Source: an uncultured Porphyromonadaceae bacterium (GTDB lineage: Bacteria; Bacteroidota; Bacteroidia; Bacteroidales; Muribaculaceae). Taken from it: a stretch of 8,961 nt of DNA. The stretch is taken from the NCBI GenBank assembly GCA_947177605.1, contig CAMWUX010000034.1, positions 1 through 8,961 on the forward strand, given 5' to 3'. Position numbers and translations under genes: made by a program. Every line of letters starts with the position of its first letter. The stretch's first letter is position 1. The notes beneath the pieces are model-generated. The model was not told where the DNA came from, ran no database searches, and was given only the letters and a program-made list of their open reading frames with translations. Positions 1-7,266 of this stretch are shown here, piece by piece.

Positions 1-1936
1 CGACGATAGCACGCATGTGATATACGGTAGCGTCGGCTGCGCCTTCGATCCACGATGCGGGACGCACCTTGCCGGTGAGCCAGAGGGCCAGATGCGAGCT
101 CTCGCTATAAGGGGCGAGGGGGGCTTCGGCGGTAGGCTCTGCTTCGGGATTGAAGGTGTAGACGTGGCCCATCTCATAGAACATGAGATTTTCGGCACGG
201 CGGTTGACGTTGTGGGCAATTGACTCGAGGCCTCCGTAGAGAAGCGTCTGGCGCATCACGCTCAGATCGGCGCTCAGCGGATTGAGCAGGCTTACGCAGT
301 GGTCGGCGGGGAATGCCTTGGAGTCGGTGTAGTAGCGTATAGCAGTGAGTGAGTTGTTGAGAATCTCATTGAATCCCTGAGCGGTGAGCTGTTCGGATAT
401 GAGGTTGGTGAGAGCACAGTCGAGGTCGGCAGCCGACTTGAAGGAGAGCGATGACTGTACGGTAGAGCCCATCTCCACGTTGTTGTATCCGTAGATACGG
501 AGAATGTCTTCCACAACGTCGCAGGGGCGCTGCACGTCGACACGATAGGTGGGTACCTTGAGGTGCGCTTCCTTGTCGTTGGCCTCGACTACTTCCATCT
601 CGAGCGAGCGGGCGATGTCGAGCATCGTAGACGATTCGATATCCTTACCGATGAGGCGACGGGCGTAGTCGAAGTCGAGGGTGACGTCGAAAGGAGCGAC
701 GGGCTCGGGATAGATGTCGACAGGCTCGCCGCAGATCTCGCCACCGCAGATTTCTTTGATAAGGAGCGCGGCCAGCTTTATGGCGTAGAGGGTGATATTG
801 GGATCGGTGCCGCGTTCGTAGCGGAATGAGGCATCGGTCTGCAGCCCCTGACGGCGTGCCGTCTTGCGGATGCTCGTGGGATTGAAGTATGCGGATTCGA
901 GGAATACGTCGGTGGTGTGCTCGGTGACGCCTGACTCCAGACCACCGAATACGCCGGCGATACACATCGGTGTGGTGGCGGAGCAGATCATCAGGTCGGC
1001 GGCGGAGAGTTTGTGTTCAACTCCATCGAGAGTGATGAATGGCGTGCCTTCCGGGCATGTGCGCACCACTACCTTGCCGCCGCCGATCTTGGCCACGTCG
1101 AAGCAGTGGAGTGGCTGGCCGAAGCCGTTGAGGATGAAATTGGTGATATCGACAACGGCGTTGATCGGACGTTGACCGATGGCGGTGAGTTTGTCTTTAA
1201 GCCACTTGGGACTCTCGCAGTTGTGGATCCCGCGGATGGTCAGGCCGGTGTAGCGGGGGCAGGCTTTGGTGTCGAGCACCTCTACCGGTAATGCGCCGTC
1301 GGGAGTGTCGACTTTGAAACTGTCGACAGAGGGACGTGTGGCTTTCAAGCCATCGGCGTGGCTGAAACTCCATGCCGAGAGGTCGCGTGCCACACCATAG
1401 TGGCTGGCGGCATCGACGCGGTTGGGCGTGAGATCGACCTCAAGCACATAGTCGGATGTGAGACCGAAATATTCGGCAGCAGGGGTGCCGGGCTTTACAT
1501 CTTCGCTTATAACGATGATTCCGTTGTGGCTTGTGCCAACTCCGATCTCATCTTCGGCACAGATCATGCCGAGCGATTCCACACCGCGGATTTTCGAGCG
1601 CTTGATCTTGAATTCCTTGTCGCCGTCGTAGAGAGTGGTGCCTACGGTAGCTACCACAACGGTCTGTCCGGCGGCAACGTTGGGGGCGCCGCACACGATC
1701 TGTGTGGCCTGTCCGTCGCCAAGATCTACGGTGGTGATATGGAGATGATCGCTGTCGGGGTGCTCGACGCAGGTGAGTACCTTACCGATCACCAGTCCGC
1801 GCAGACCTCCGCGGATGCTCTCGACTTCTTCTACGGATCCTGTCTCGAGGCCGATAGAAGTGAGCGCTTCAGCGAGCTGCTGAGGAGTGAGGGGAGTGGG
1901 AATGTATTCTGTAAGCCAGTTGTAGGAAATGTTCAT
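1..1936 (-). CDS. pheT: Phenylalanyl-tRNA synthetase beta subunit, partial (C-terminus beyond window)
   Basis: This is the beta chain of the cytoplasmic alpha2-beta2 enzyme that charges tRNA-Phe. The frame is open from ATG at 1936 to the window edge, about 645 codons of a protein usually near 800 residues. The missing part is the end of the catalytic-like core and the C-terminal anticodon-binding (FDX-ACB) domain. The start MNISYNWLTEYI is typical of bacterial PheT. Residues about 40-150 form the EMAP-II-like tRNA-binding OB fold (HPDSDHLHITTVDLGDG, then IVCGAPNV). Next come the family motifs LTPNRVDAASHYGVARDL (about 166-183) and GLQTDASFRYERGTDP (about 363-378), followed by the B5 region and a core stretch with LLNPLSADLSVMRQTL near residue 555. 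The start lies 43 bp after the nuclease stop codon. No Shine-Dalgarno sequence is visible, which is common in Bacteroidota. I checked the frame triplet by triplet over most of its length and found no stop or frameshift. Identification is very secure. Confidence 0.97.
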   Translation of the reverse strand, partial: MNISYNWLTEYIPTPLTPQQLAEALTSIGLETGSVEEVESIRGGLRGLVIGKVLTCVEHPDSDHLHITTVDLGDGQATQIVCGAPNVAAGQTVVVATVGTTLYDGDKEFKIKRSKIRGVESLGMICAEDEIGVGTSHNGIIVISEDVKPGTPAAEYFGLTSDYVLEVDLTPNRVDAASHYGVARDLSAWSFSHADGLKATRPSVDSFKVDTPDGALPVEVLDTKACPRYTGLTIRGIHNCESPKWLKDKLTAIGQRPINAVVDITNFILNGFGQPLHCFDVAKIGGGKVVVRTCPEGTPFITLDGVEHKLSAADLMICSATTPMCIAGVFGGLESGVTEHTTDVFLESAYFNPTSIRKTARRQGLQTDASFRYERGTDPNITLYAIKLAALLIKEICGGEICGEPVDIYPEPVAPFDVTLDFDYARRLIGKDIESSTMLDIARSLEMEVVEANDKEAHLKVPTYRVDVQRPCDVVEDILRIYGYNNVEMGSTVQSSLSFKSAADLDCALTNLISEQLTAQGFNEILNNSLTAIRYYTDSKAFPADHCVSLLNPLSADLSVMRQTLLYGGLESIAHNVNRRAENLMFYEMGHVYTFNPEAEPTAEAPLAPYSESSHLALWLTGKVRPASWIEGAADATVYHMRAIV

Positions 1937-1979
1937 CGTATATAAATGTGATGTATTGTGTTGTTGAGATTATTTCGGA

Positions 1980-4409
1980 TTACTTGATTACTACACGGCG
2001 GGCGAAGTCGTCGACCACCACGATGTATAGACCCTTGGCGAGGTCGAATGAGTGCAGGCCGGGTTCGAGATCGGTATTGACGTGGAGCATGCCGTCGACG
2101 CTGTAGACAGCTACATGCTCAGGTTTGTCCTTGCACTCTACCATAAGCTGACCACCGAGGCAATATGCATCCCACGAATGGTAGTAGAGATCTTCGACTG
2201 CGGCGAGTGCGGAGTAGTTGGTGATCGAGATGTTGTCGATGAGCCAACGACCGGAACCATCGCCGGCTGAGAAGCGGATGCGGGCTGAACCGGTGACGTC
2301 GATTTCGGCGGTGTATGTCTTGGCGGTAGTCTCGCTGATGGAATATGTCTCGGCAGTCTGCCATGTGGTGCCGCCGTCGGTGCTATAGGAGAGGGTGAGG
2401 GCTATGGATGCGTCGGAGGCGTTGAGCCATTTGGCTACGTCGAACGTGACGGTGCCGATACCGCCGGTCTTATCCTCGGCCATTGCGATTTCGGCAGGTT
2501 TTGACGAAGTGGCCTTGTTCATACGCAGTACGGTAGTATTGTTGAAGCCCTTGTCCTGATTAGATGTGCCGAAGCCGCCGTTGGTCACTTTCCAGCGGCA
2601 GGCAGTGCCCTGAAATTCGGTAGTGCTGTATGCCTTGACGGATGTAGAGGCATCGTCTACGTCTTCCCAGTCCTCTACGAAGGAGGCGGGGGCGGCTGTG
2701 GCTGAAACGGTAGCCTTGGCTTCGGCCTGATCGTTGGTGTAAGCGTCGCACGATACATTGATAAATGTGGTATACGTGCCTTCGGCACCCGAGAGGACAC
2801 GCAGGTAGAAGCGCTCTTCGCCGGGGGTGAGGGAGATGAAGGTGTCCCAGTTGTATTTGTCTGTCGATACCTGGAAGGGTGCGTCGACTTCAACTGTGAC
2901 GTTCTCTTCGATATTCTGAATGTCGAGCAGTATCTCGGCCACATCGGAGGGCTGCCCCGGGGCAGTCTCGAATGCGAGAGTGCCGTCGAACATCACGCCG
3001 ATGTAGGGGAGCGCTTCGGATGTGGTGACCTTCTTCACGGCAGATGTGAGTGAGCCGGAGGTGAGATAATAGCTGTATTCGGTGAGAGCATCGAGGTCGG
3101 AGACTTCGTAGTGCTCAGATGAGGCATTGACGGTCTTGGGATAGCCGGGTATATATTCGGCACCTTGCTTCACGTGGAGAGTGTATTCGGTGGCGTCGTT
3201 GAGGTAAACCCAACGTACCATGAAGGATTCGCTGGAGATGTTGGAGGCATCGTAGATGGGCAGACCATCCTCCACTGTACAGATGACGGAGACTTCGGAT
3301 GTGAGGTCGCCGCAGATGATGTTGAGGGAGCCTTCAACATCGCCGGCGGTGGCGGAGGTGAGGCTTACGGTGACGTTATAGCCCTGATTGACCTGAGCGG
3401 GGGTGAGAGTGGTGGGGCTTACGGATAGGGCCGACGATCCGGAGGTGAATAGATAGGCGGCTTCGGTGATGTTGGAGCCTTTCACCATCACTTTCTGTTC
3501 GCGCTTCACTCCGGCGGCGGCGTAACCGAGATTGATGGTGGAGAGGTCGGATGGCTGGGAGAGTTCGGGGGTGACGGTGTTGGTGGCGTGCCAGGGAGTG
3601 CCGACCTTGTTGCCCCAGATGTATTCCGCAAGTTCGGGGTAGTCGATGAAGGGGTTGCGGTTGTTCTGCTTGCCGTAGACCACTTCCTGACGGTTGAGCT
3701 CCTTGGCGCTCACCTCGTCCATACGTGTCCACTTAAGGAGCAGGTTGACTGCCCAGGTGGTGAATGCCGGATAGCTGTTGCCGGCGAGCATGGGGCTACT
3801 CCATGATGCAATCTTATTGTTGTAGCAGGCAGCCATGTAGAAATATGAGCGGGCGAAGTCGCCTTTATACATATCGTCGGGCTCGAACACGGTGCCGGTG
3901 TAGCCGGAGAAGGTGGATGATCCGAGACGTCCGAGAGCCTTGACGCCTCCGGAAGAGGCTACATACGATCCGTTGGCGCATTCGCCGAAAGGATTGTTGC
4001 CGCGCTGGCCGTTGACCTTACCGTCGGTGGGGTAGATATGGAATGCATCGGAGACCATAGGGGATGCGTCGCTGAACCAGCTTTTCGGAAAAGAGTGCTC
4101 GCGATTGTAGCAGTCGCCGATAGAGGAGTAGTTGCCGCATTGTTCCTTCCCGGGATTCCAGCGCTTCGTGGAGTACATATCCCAGATAAGACCATTCTCG
4201 TCAATGTCGGAAGTCTTGTAGAGCTCCCACAGGCCGCTGTAGGATACAGTGGTATGGCTGGAAATAGTAGAGCAGAGGGCTTCAAGCAGAGCCTGACCGG
4301 TCTTGCCTTCGCATTTGTCGTAATAGCCTGAGGGAATGGCGGCGGAGGCCGATGGCTGGATGCCTAACGAGATAATTGCAAGTGTGATTAAACGATTGAA
4401 GAGTTTCAT
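1980..4409 (-). CDS. Secreted multidomain endonuclease I family protein with T9SS-like C-terminal domain
   Basis: Predicted secreted non-specific nuclease of the EndA/Vvn/Bsn type (endonuclease I family), 809 residues. Residues 1-23 are a signal peptide (MKLFNRLITLAIISLG, then ASA|AIP). The nuclease domain spans about 25-270. It carries YNREHSFPKSW with the Glu104-His105 pair, DAFHIYPTDGKVNGQRGNNP with the metal-site Asn candidates, and RNPFIDYPEL at 251-260. In Vvn the equivalent Glu, His and Asn form the Mg-dependent active site, so this copy looks catalytically intact. After it come an Ig-like segment (about 281-378), an Fn3-like segment (381-460), a second Ig-like segment (468-575), a jelly-roll-like region ending in RWLIDNISIT (577-735), and a 737-809 tail with VYSVDG and GLYIVVV resembling a T9SS type A sorting domain. 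EndA itself is only about 200-230 residues. An upstream ATG at 4439 in the same frame is rejected as the start, because it precedes the signal peptide and lies next to the predicted promoter. The gene is monocistronic on its upstream side, and pheT follows at 43 bp. The natural substrate (environmental DNA or RNA) is inferred; the family assignment is firm and the accessory domain boundaries are approximate. Confidence 0.93.
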   Translation of the reverse strand: MKLFNRLITLAIISLGIQPSASAAIPSGYYDKCEGKTGQALLEALCSTISSHTTVSYSGLWELYKTSDIDENGLIWDMYSTKRWNPGKEQCGNYSSIGDCYNREHSFPKSWFSDASPMVSDAFHIYPTDGKVNGQRGNNPFGECANGSYVASSGGVKALGRLGSSTFSGYTGTVFEPDDMYKGDFARSYFYMAACYNNKIASWSSPMLAGNSYPAFTTWAVNLLLKWTRMDEVSAKELNRQEVVYGKQNNRNPFIDYPELAEYIWGNKVGTPWHATNTVTPELSQPSDLSTINLGYAAAGVKREQKVMVKGSNITEAAYLFTSGSSALSVSPTTLTPAQVNQGYNVTVSLTSATAGDVEGSLNIICGDLTSEVSVICTVEDGLPIYDASNISSESFMVRWVYLNDATEYTLHVKQGAEYIPGYPKTVNASSEHYEVSDLDALTEYSYYLTSGSLTSAVKKVTTSEALPYIGVMFDGTLAFETAPGQPSDVAEILLDIQNIEENVTVEVDAPFQVSTDKYNWDTFISLTPGEERFYLRVLSGAEGTYTTFINVSCDAYTNDQAEAKATVSATAAPASFVEDWEDVDDASTSVKAYSTTEFQGTACRWKVTNGGFGTSNQDKGFNNTTVLRMNKATSSKPAEIAMAEDKTGGIGTVTFDVAKWLNASDASIALTLSYSTDGGTTWQTAETYSISETTAKTYTAEIDVTGSARIRFSAGDGSGRWLIDNISITNYSALAAVEDLYYHSWDAYCLGGQLMVECKDKPEHVAVYSVDGMLHVNTDLEPGLHSFDLAKGLYIVVVDDFARRVVIK

Positions 4410-4436
4410 GTGAGAGAGTTGGTTATAATTAGCCCA

Positions 4437-4467
4437 CAAAATTAGTATTTTTTAATGTATTGGCGAA
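4437..4467 (-). promoter_or_regulatory. Bacteroides-type promoter of the nuclease gene
   Basis: On the minus strand, TAATTTTG (4437-4444) matches the Bacteroides sigma-ABfr -7 consensus TAnnTTTG exactly. TTCG (4464-4467), one mismatch from the TTTG -33 element, lies 19 bp upstream, which is the expected spacing. The intervening DNA is A/T-rich. Transcription would begin around 4430, giving an untranslated leader of roughly 20 nt before the ATG at 4409. That leaves the alternative ATG at 4439 outside the transcript. The call rests on pattern matching only, with no experimental start site. Confidence 0.65.
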
Positions 4468-4525
4468 CTTCCGAGCGTTAAAATTCAGCACTTCGAGTCA
4501 TAAGGCGTGAGACGTAGAGTGGAAT

Positions 4526-4535
4526 ATCCCGGGAT
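4526..4535. repeat. Short perfect palindrome upstream of the nuclease promoter
   Basis: ATCCCGGGAT is a 10-bp perfect palindrome about 60 bp upstream of the -33 element and just downstream of the operon terminator. It could be an operator half or simply chance. There is no second copy nearby to support a binding site. Confidence 0.2.
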
Positions 4536-4555
4536 GATTCTTAAAGGCCGGACAC

Positions 4556-4593
4556 ATAAAAAGAGGCTATGTCGCGAATGAACATAGCCTCTT
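4556..4593 (-). terminator. Rho-independent terminator of the susCD operon
   Basis: Two perfect 12-bp arms, AAGAGGCTATGT (4561-4572) and ACATAGCCTCTT (4582-4593), flank a 9-nt loop. In the minus-strand transcript the hairpin runs into five consecutive U residues and then AUG. The plus strand has no T tract after the hairpin, so termination is directional, for the susC-susD-lipoprotein transcript. It lies about 50 bp past the lipoprotein stop codon and upstream of the nuclease promoter, so it separates the two transcription units. Confidence 0.88.
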
Positions 4594-4607
4594 GAGTGGG
4601 AGAAGTG

Positions 4608-4628
4608 TGTAACCGTGGGCCGGTTACA
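4608..4628 (-). other. Second inverted repeat just after the lipoprotein stop codon
   Basis: The 8-bp perfect arms TGTAACCG and CGGTTACA surround the 5-nt loop TGGGC. The structure starts 15 bp after the lipoprotein stop codon. It is not followed by a T tract on the minus strand, so it is probably not a terminator by itself. It may be a 3'-end stabilising hairpin working in tandem with the terminator 14 bp further on. Confidence 0.45.
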
Positions 4629-4643
4629 GATTACTAACCTTAA

Positions 4644-5114
4644 TTACTTTGTTAAGCCGGTGACGGTGATAGTCCAAACTTTGGTGTTACCATTGGCGGC
4701 CTTCACAATAAATTTGTGAGGGTTGCTCCAATCGTCGGGTACACCGAGCACTTTGTTGCCATCGGCCGGGGCGATACGAGCGGCGGTCGAAAGGCTTACC
4801 TGACCAACGAGGTAGTTGACAGATACGCTATTGCGTACCTCTTCGGTGAAGATGGTATTGGGCTCGGGCAGAGAGATGGCAACACTTACGGTACCTTCGT
4901 CTGCGTTGATGTCTGCCGCGGCATTGAGGCGCTGTTCGCGTACCATCGGTTCGCCGGTGATGGGATCCATATCAGTGGTGCTGGCCCAACGATAGTAGAA
5001 TTGAACGCCTGTGATGTCAGCCTCTTCGTAGGCAGGAAGATCTTCCCAGTCGCAGGAGGCGAGAAACGGGAGAATCATAAGGCAAAGAAGCCATTTGATA
5101 TTCTTGAGTATCAT
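4644..5114 (-). CDS. Small SusE-position surface lipoprotein, DUF5018-like
   Basis: A 156-residue lipoprotein that is the last gene of the susCD operon. The signal peptide MILKNIKWLLCLMILPF ends in the lipobox LASC, with the lipidated Cys at 21. The following D-W-E-D is acidic, as in Bacteroidota lipoproteins exported to the cell surface. The mature part opens with a stretch containing ITGVQFYYRW and has a beta-rich core with STAARIAPADG and LGVPDDWS. It ends in KFIVKAANGNTKVWTITV, the final-strand pattern common in DUF5018-related and other Ig-like modules encoded beside SusD proteins. It is far shorter than classic SusE/SusF, which carry several starch-binding domains, so it is at most one module. 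By position it may help bind the substrate of the SusCD transporter, but no ligand residues can be assigned. Family assignment is by motif memory and is moderate; its nature as a lipoprotein is firm. It ends in TAA, and its start lies 39 bp after susD. Confidence 0.85.
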   Translation of the reverse strand: MILKNIKWLLCLMILPFLASCDWEDLPAYEEADITGVQFYYRWASTTDMDPITGEPMVREQRLNAAADINADEGTVSVAISLPEPNTIFTEEVRNSVSVNYLVGQVSLSTAARIAPADGNKVLGVPDDWSNPHKFIVKAANGNTKVWTITVTGLTK

Positions 5115-5153
5115 AATAGATTTTACGTTTTTTCGGGTGAATACTCGATTGGA

Positions 5154-7010
5154 TTATTCCCATCCGGGGTTCTGATCCTTGCCGGAGATCGCGCTATTGG
5201 CGTTGATCAGGCTCTGCGGGATCGGGAAGAGATAGGAACGGGTGTCGAAAGTACGCTGATTGTTCTGGAACTGAACGTAGCCAACAAATGCAGCATTCCG
5301 ATCGCGGTTGATTTCAATGAATGTAGCGGGTTCGGTAAGTTCGTCGATTACTGCCGAAGGTGCTTTCCCGTCATTAGCCGGACCGCCGTATTTACCCCAG
5401 CGGAGCAGGGAGAAGTACCAGTCACATTCCCAGAAGAGTTCTACGCGACGTTCGATCTTGTAGTCGGCCCATGCGTCGGCAAGAGTAGATGCGGTCGACG
5501 CGGGAAGTTTGCCATGAATGGTACGGGTCTGGTTGAATACCGCAACGGCTTCAGACACTTTGTTGAGGCGCAGAAGGGCTTCCGCTTTGTTGAGAAGAGC
5601 GCGGCCGTAGCGGGTGATGACGCTATGCCAGTCGGTCTGGGTGTTGTAGAAAGGACGCGGCGACATATTGGTGTAGATGGTCTTGCGAGTTGCATAGTTG
5701 GTCAGAGGTATGTGGTTTGCACCGTAGTTTGAACCAGACCAACGGGTCATATTGCCATGGTTGATCATAGCGATAGTCTGACCGTAGAACTGCGAACCGT
5801 CGCGGAGGATAGATGCATCGAAACGAGCGTCGCGGCCGTTGTACATCAGGTCGCTGATGGAAACTTCCGAGTTCTCATCGTTGAGTTTGTAGGCTTTGTA
5901 GACCTGGTCGTCATCCTTATGTTCAATCATCTGGAATGCTTGAGTCTGATTGATTTCGGTGGTGTTTTCGAGCCACTGCGAAGTCTCGAACCAGCGTTTT
6001 GCTTTGCCGTCCTGTTCGTCGATCACGAGATAATCGTCGACGAGGTTCTGCGACGGAGTATAGTCAAGCCAGCACTCGAAAATATCGTCAACGGTCCAGA
6101 GGGGACTGCATCCGTTGAGTTCAAGGTTGGAGTTGACCACGTTGGAGATGAGGTTGATCATATAGGTGTTCTGGCACTGGGTATACTGCTTGTCCCAATA
6201 CTGAGCGAGAATGATTTCGGGCGAAGAGTAAGCGCCGTTTTCATTGAAAATGCTTTCGTAGTCGGGATCCAGTGATGCTCCACTAATGGCGTCGACGGCG
6301 TCGATGGCTTCCTGATAGAGGCTCTTGCCGTTGACCTGAAGCGAGGCGGCATCGTTGGTGTAAGCAGCAGCCGTGAGAAGTACTTCGGAGAGGAATGCGT
6401 AGCCGAAGTTCTGATCGGGGGCACCGGCAGGCTGAGATGTGGGCAGATCGGGGACTGCTTCGCGGAGATCCTTGAGCACGTAGGCATAACTCTCTTCGAT
6501 GCTCTGGGTCAGCGGAAGGTTGAAATCGGGATCATCGGAACTGAGCACATCATCAACCCAGATGAATTTACCGGTCTTGCGGGCGAAGTCGTAGTAGCAC
6601 ATTGCGCGCATAAGTTTGCCGAGGGCAACGAACTGAGTGCGGTCGGAGGGCGCGAGAACCTCGCTGTCGGCACACTTTTCAATAATCATGTTGCATGAGC
6701 GGATGAATCCGAAGCGATCGTTGAGACCGATGTTATAGGTATTCTCCATCAGGCCGCGTGCTTCGCCGGGACATGCGGCGCGGCAGTTGACCATATTGTT
6801 GGAGAATGTGCGATCCCATGTGGGTGCGTCGCGATACCACTGCATAGCGGTTGAATAGCGACCCATGACGAAGGCTTCTACGTTGGCTGCACTGCCCCAA
6901 ACCAGATCCTGGCTATAGATGGCAGCGGGCTTGGTGTCAAGGAAATCTTCGCAACTCTGAGTTGAAAGAGCCAAGCCTAAAACGATTGGTATAAGATATT
7001 TTGTCTTCAT
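5154..7010 (-). CDS. SusD/RagB family nutrient-binding outer-membrane lipoprotein
   Basis: A 618-residue surface lipoprotein that caps a SusC barrel and captures the substrate, usually a glycan or sometimes a peptide, for TonB-driven uptake. The signal peptide MKTKYLIPIVLGLALSTQSC places the lipidated Cys at 20, followed by the acidic EDFLDTKP that opens most SusD proteins. The helix KLMRAMCYYDFARKTGKFIW (about 132-151) is the conserved SusD N-terminal TPR-type segment. The helices with GRALLNKAEALLRLNKVSEA (about 465-485) and ERRVELFWECDW (about 518-530) are the C-terminal hallmarks. The protein ends with YLFPIPQSLINAN and QNPGW, the classical SusD tail, so it is complete. Length is normal for the family. 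The gene follows susC by 19 bp, with purine-rich AAGAGA before the ATG, so translation is probably coordinated with it. SusD sequences diverge too widely to read the substrate from this one. Confidence 0.96.
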   Translation of the reverse strand: MKTKYLIPIVLGLALSTQSCEDFLDTKPAAIYSQDLVWGSAANVEAFVMGRYSTAMQWYRDAPTWDRTFSNNMVNCRAACPGEARGLMENTYNIGLNDRFGFIRSCNMIIEKCADSEVLAPSDRTQFVALGKLMRAMCYYDFARKTGKFIWVDDVLSSDDPDFNLPLTQSIEESYAYVLKDLREAVPDLPTSQPAGAPDQNFGYAFLSEVLLTAAAYTNDAASLQVNGKSLYQEAIDAVDAISGASLDPDYESIFNENGAYSSPEIILAQYWDKQYTQCQNTYMINLISNVVNSNLELNGCSPLWTVDDIFECWLDYTPSQNLVDDYLVIDEQDGKAKRWFETSQWLENTTEINQTQAFQMIEHKDDDQVYKAYKLNDENSEVSISDLMYNGRDARFDASILRDGSQFYGQTIAMINHGNMTRWSGSNYGANHIPLTNYATRKTIYTNMSPRPFYNTQTDWHSVITRYGRALLNKAEALLRLNKVSEAVAVFNQTRTIHGKLPASTASTLADAWADYKIERRVELFWECDWYFSLLRWGKYGGPANDGKAPSAVIDELTEPATFIEINRDRNAAFVGYVQFQNNQRTFDTRSYLFPIPQSLINANSAISGKDQNPGWE

Positions 7011-7029
7011 GATAGAATCTCTTGTTTGA

Positions 7030-7266
7030 TTAGAATCCGACGTTGAGGCTTATAGTGTAGACACGCGAAACGGGGTAAGTATAGCCGTTGGCCGAACCTG
7101 ATTCCGGGTCCAGACCCCATTTCTTCGCGGGGCTAAACGTGAGGAGGTTGTAGCCAGAGAGAGATACGCTGCACTTGGAGAGCCAGTTGACGTTCTTGAG
7201 CAGTTTGTGCTTGAAGTCGTAGCCGATGCTCAAGCTTTTCAGACGGATGTATTTAGCGTCTACGAA
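7030..7266 (-). pseudogene. C-terminal remnant of the same SusC gene, in frame after the TAG
   Basis: The 78 codons following the TAG stay in the SusC frame, beginning FVDAKYIRLKSLSIGYDFKH, and end with the natural TAA at 7030-7032. They contain the SusC C-terminal hallmarks: the DAxYxRLKxLxxGY motif, then SLSGYNLLTF, a KKWGLDPES loop, and the final strand VYTISLNVGF with the terminal Phe expected of an outer-membrane beta-signal. An ATG at 7231-7233 inside this stretch gives a nominal 67-residue reading frame, but a free-standing protein of this kind has no signal peptide and no plausible role. The sequence between the TAG and that ATG is still typical SusC, so this is the tail of one interrupted gene. 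susD starts 19 bp further on. Confidence 0.9.

Noticed and set aside
1358..1945. A 195-codon plus-strand open frame
   Set aside because: It is antisense to the conserved N-terminal half of pheT and has no domain features or signal of its own.
1937..1979. A terminator between the nuclease gene and pheT
   Set aside because: No inverted repeat with a T tract is present in this 43-bp gap.
4410..4439. Ten-residue N-terminal extension of the nuclease starting at ATG 4439
   Set aside because: The extension precedes a clear signal peptide and begins next to the predicted promoter, upstream of the expected transcript start.
4716..5732. A 338-codon plus-strand open frame
   Set aside because: It lies antisense across the lipoprotein, the intergenic gap and the 3' part of susD, all of which have strong family or signal evidence. 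Its translation shows no recognisable domain, and long antisense frames are expected with this codon bias.
7030..7233. A stand-alone 67-residue protein
   Set aside because: It is in the same frame as SusC and carries its C-terminal motifs. The codons between the TAG and its ATG also match SusC, so it is a gene tail.
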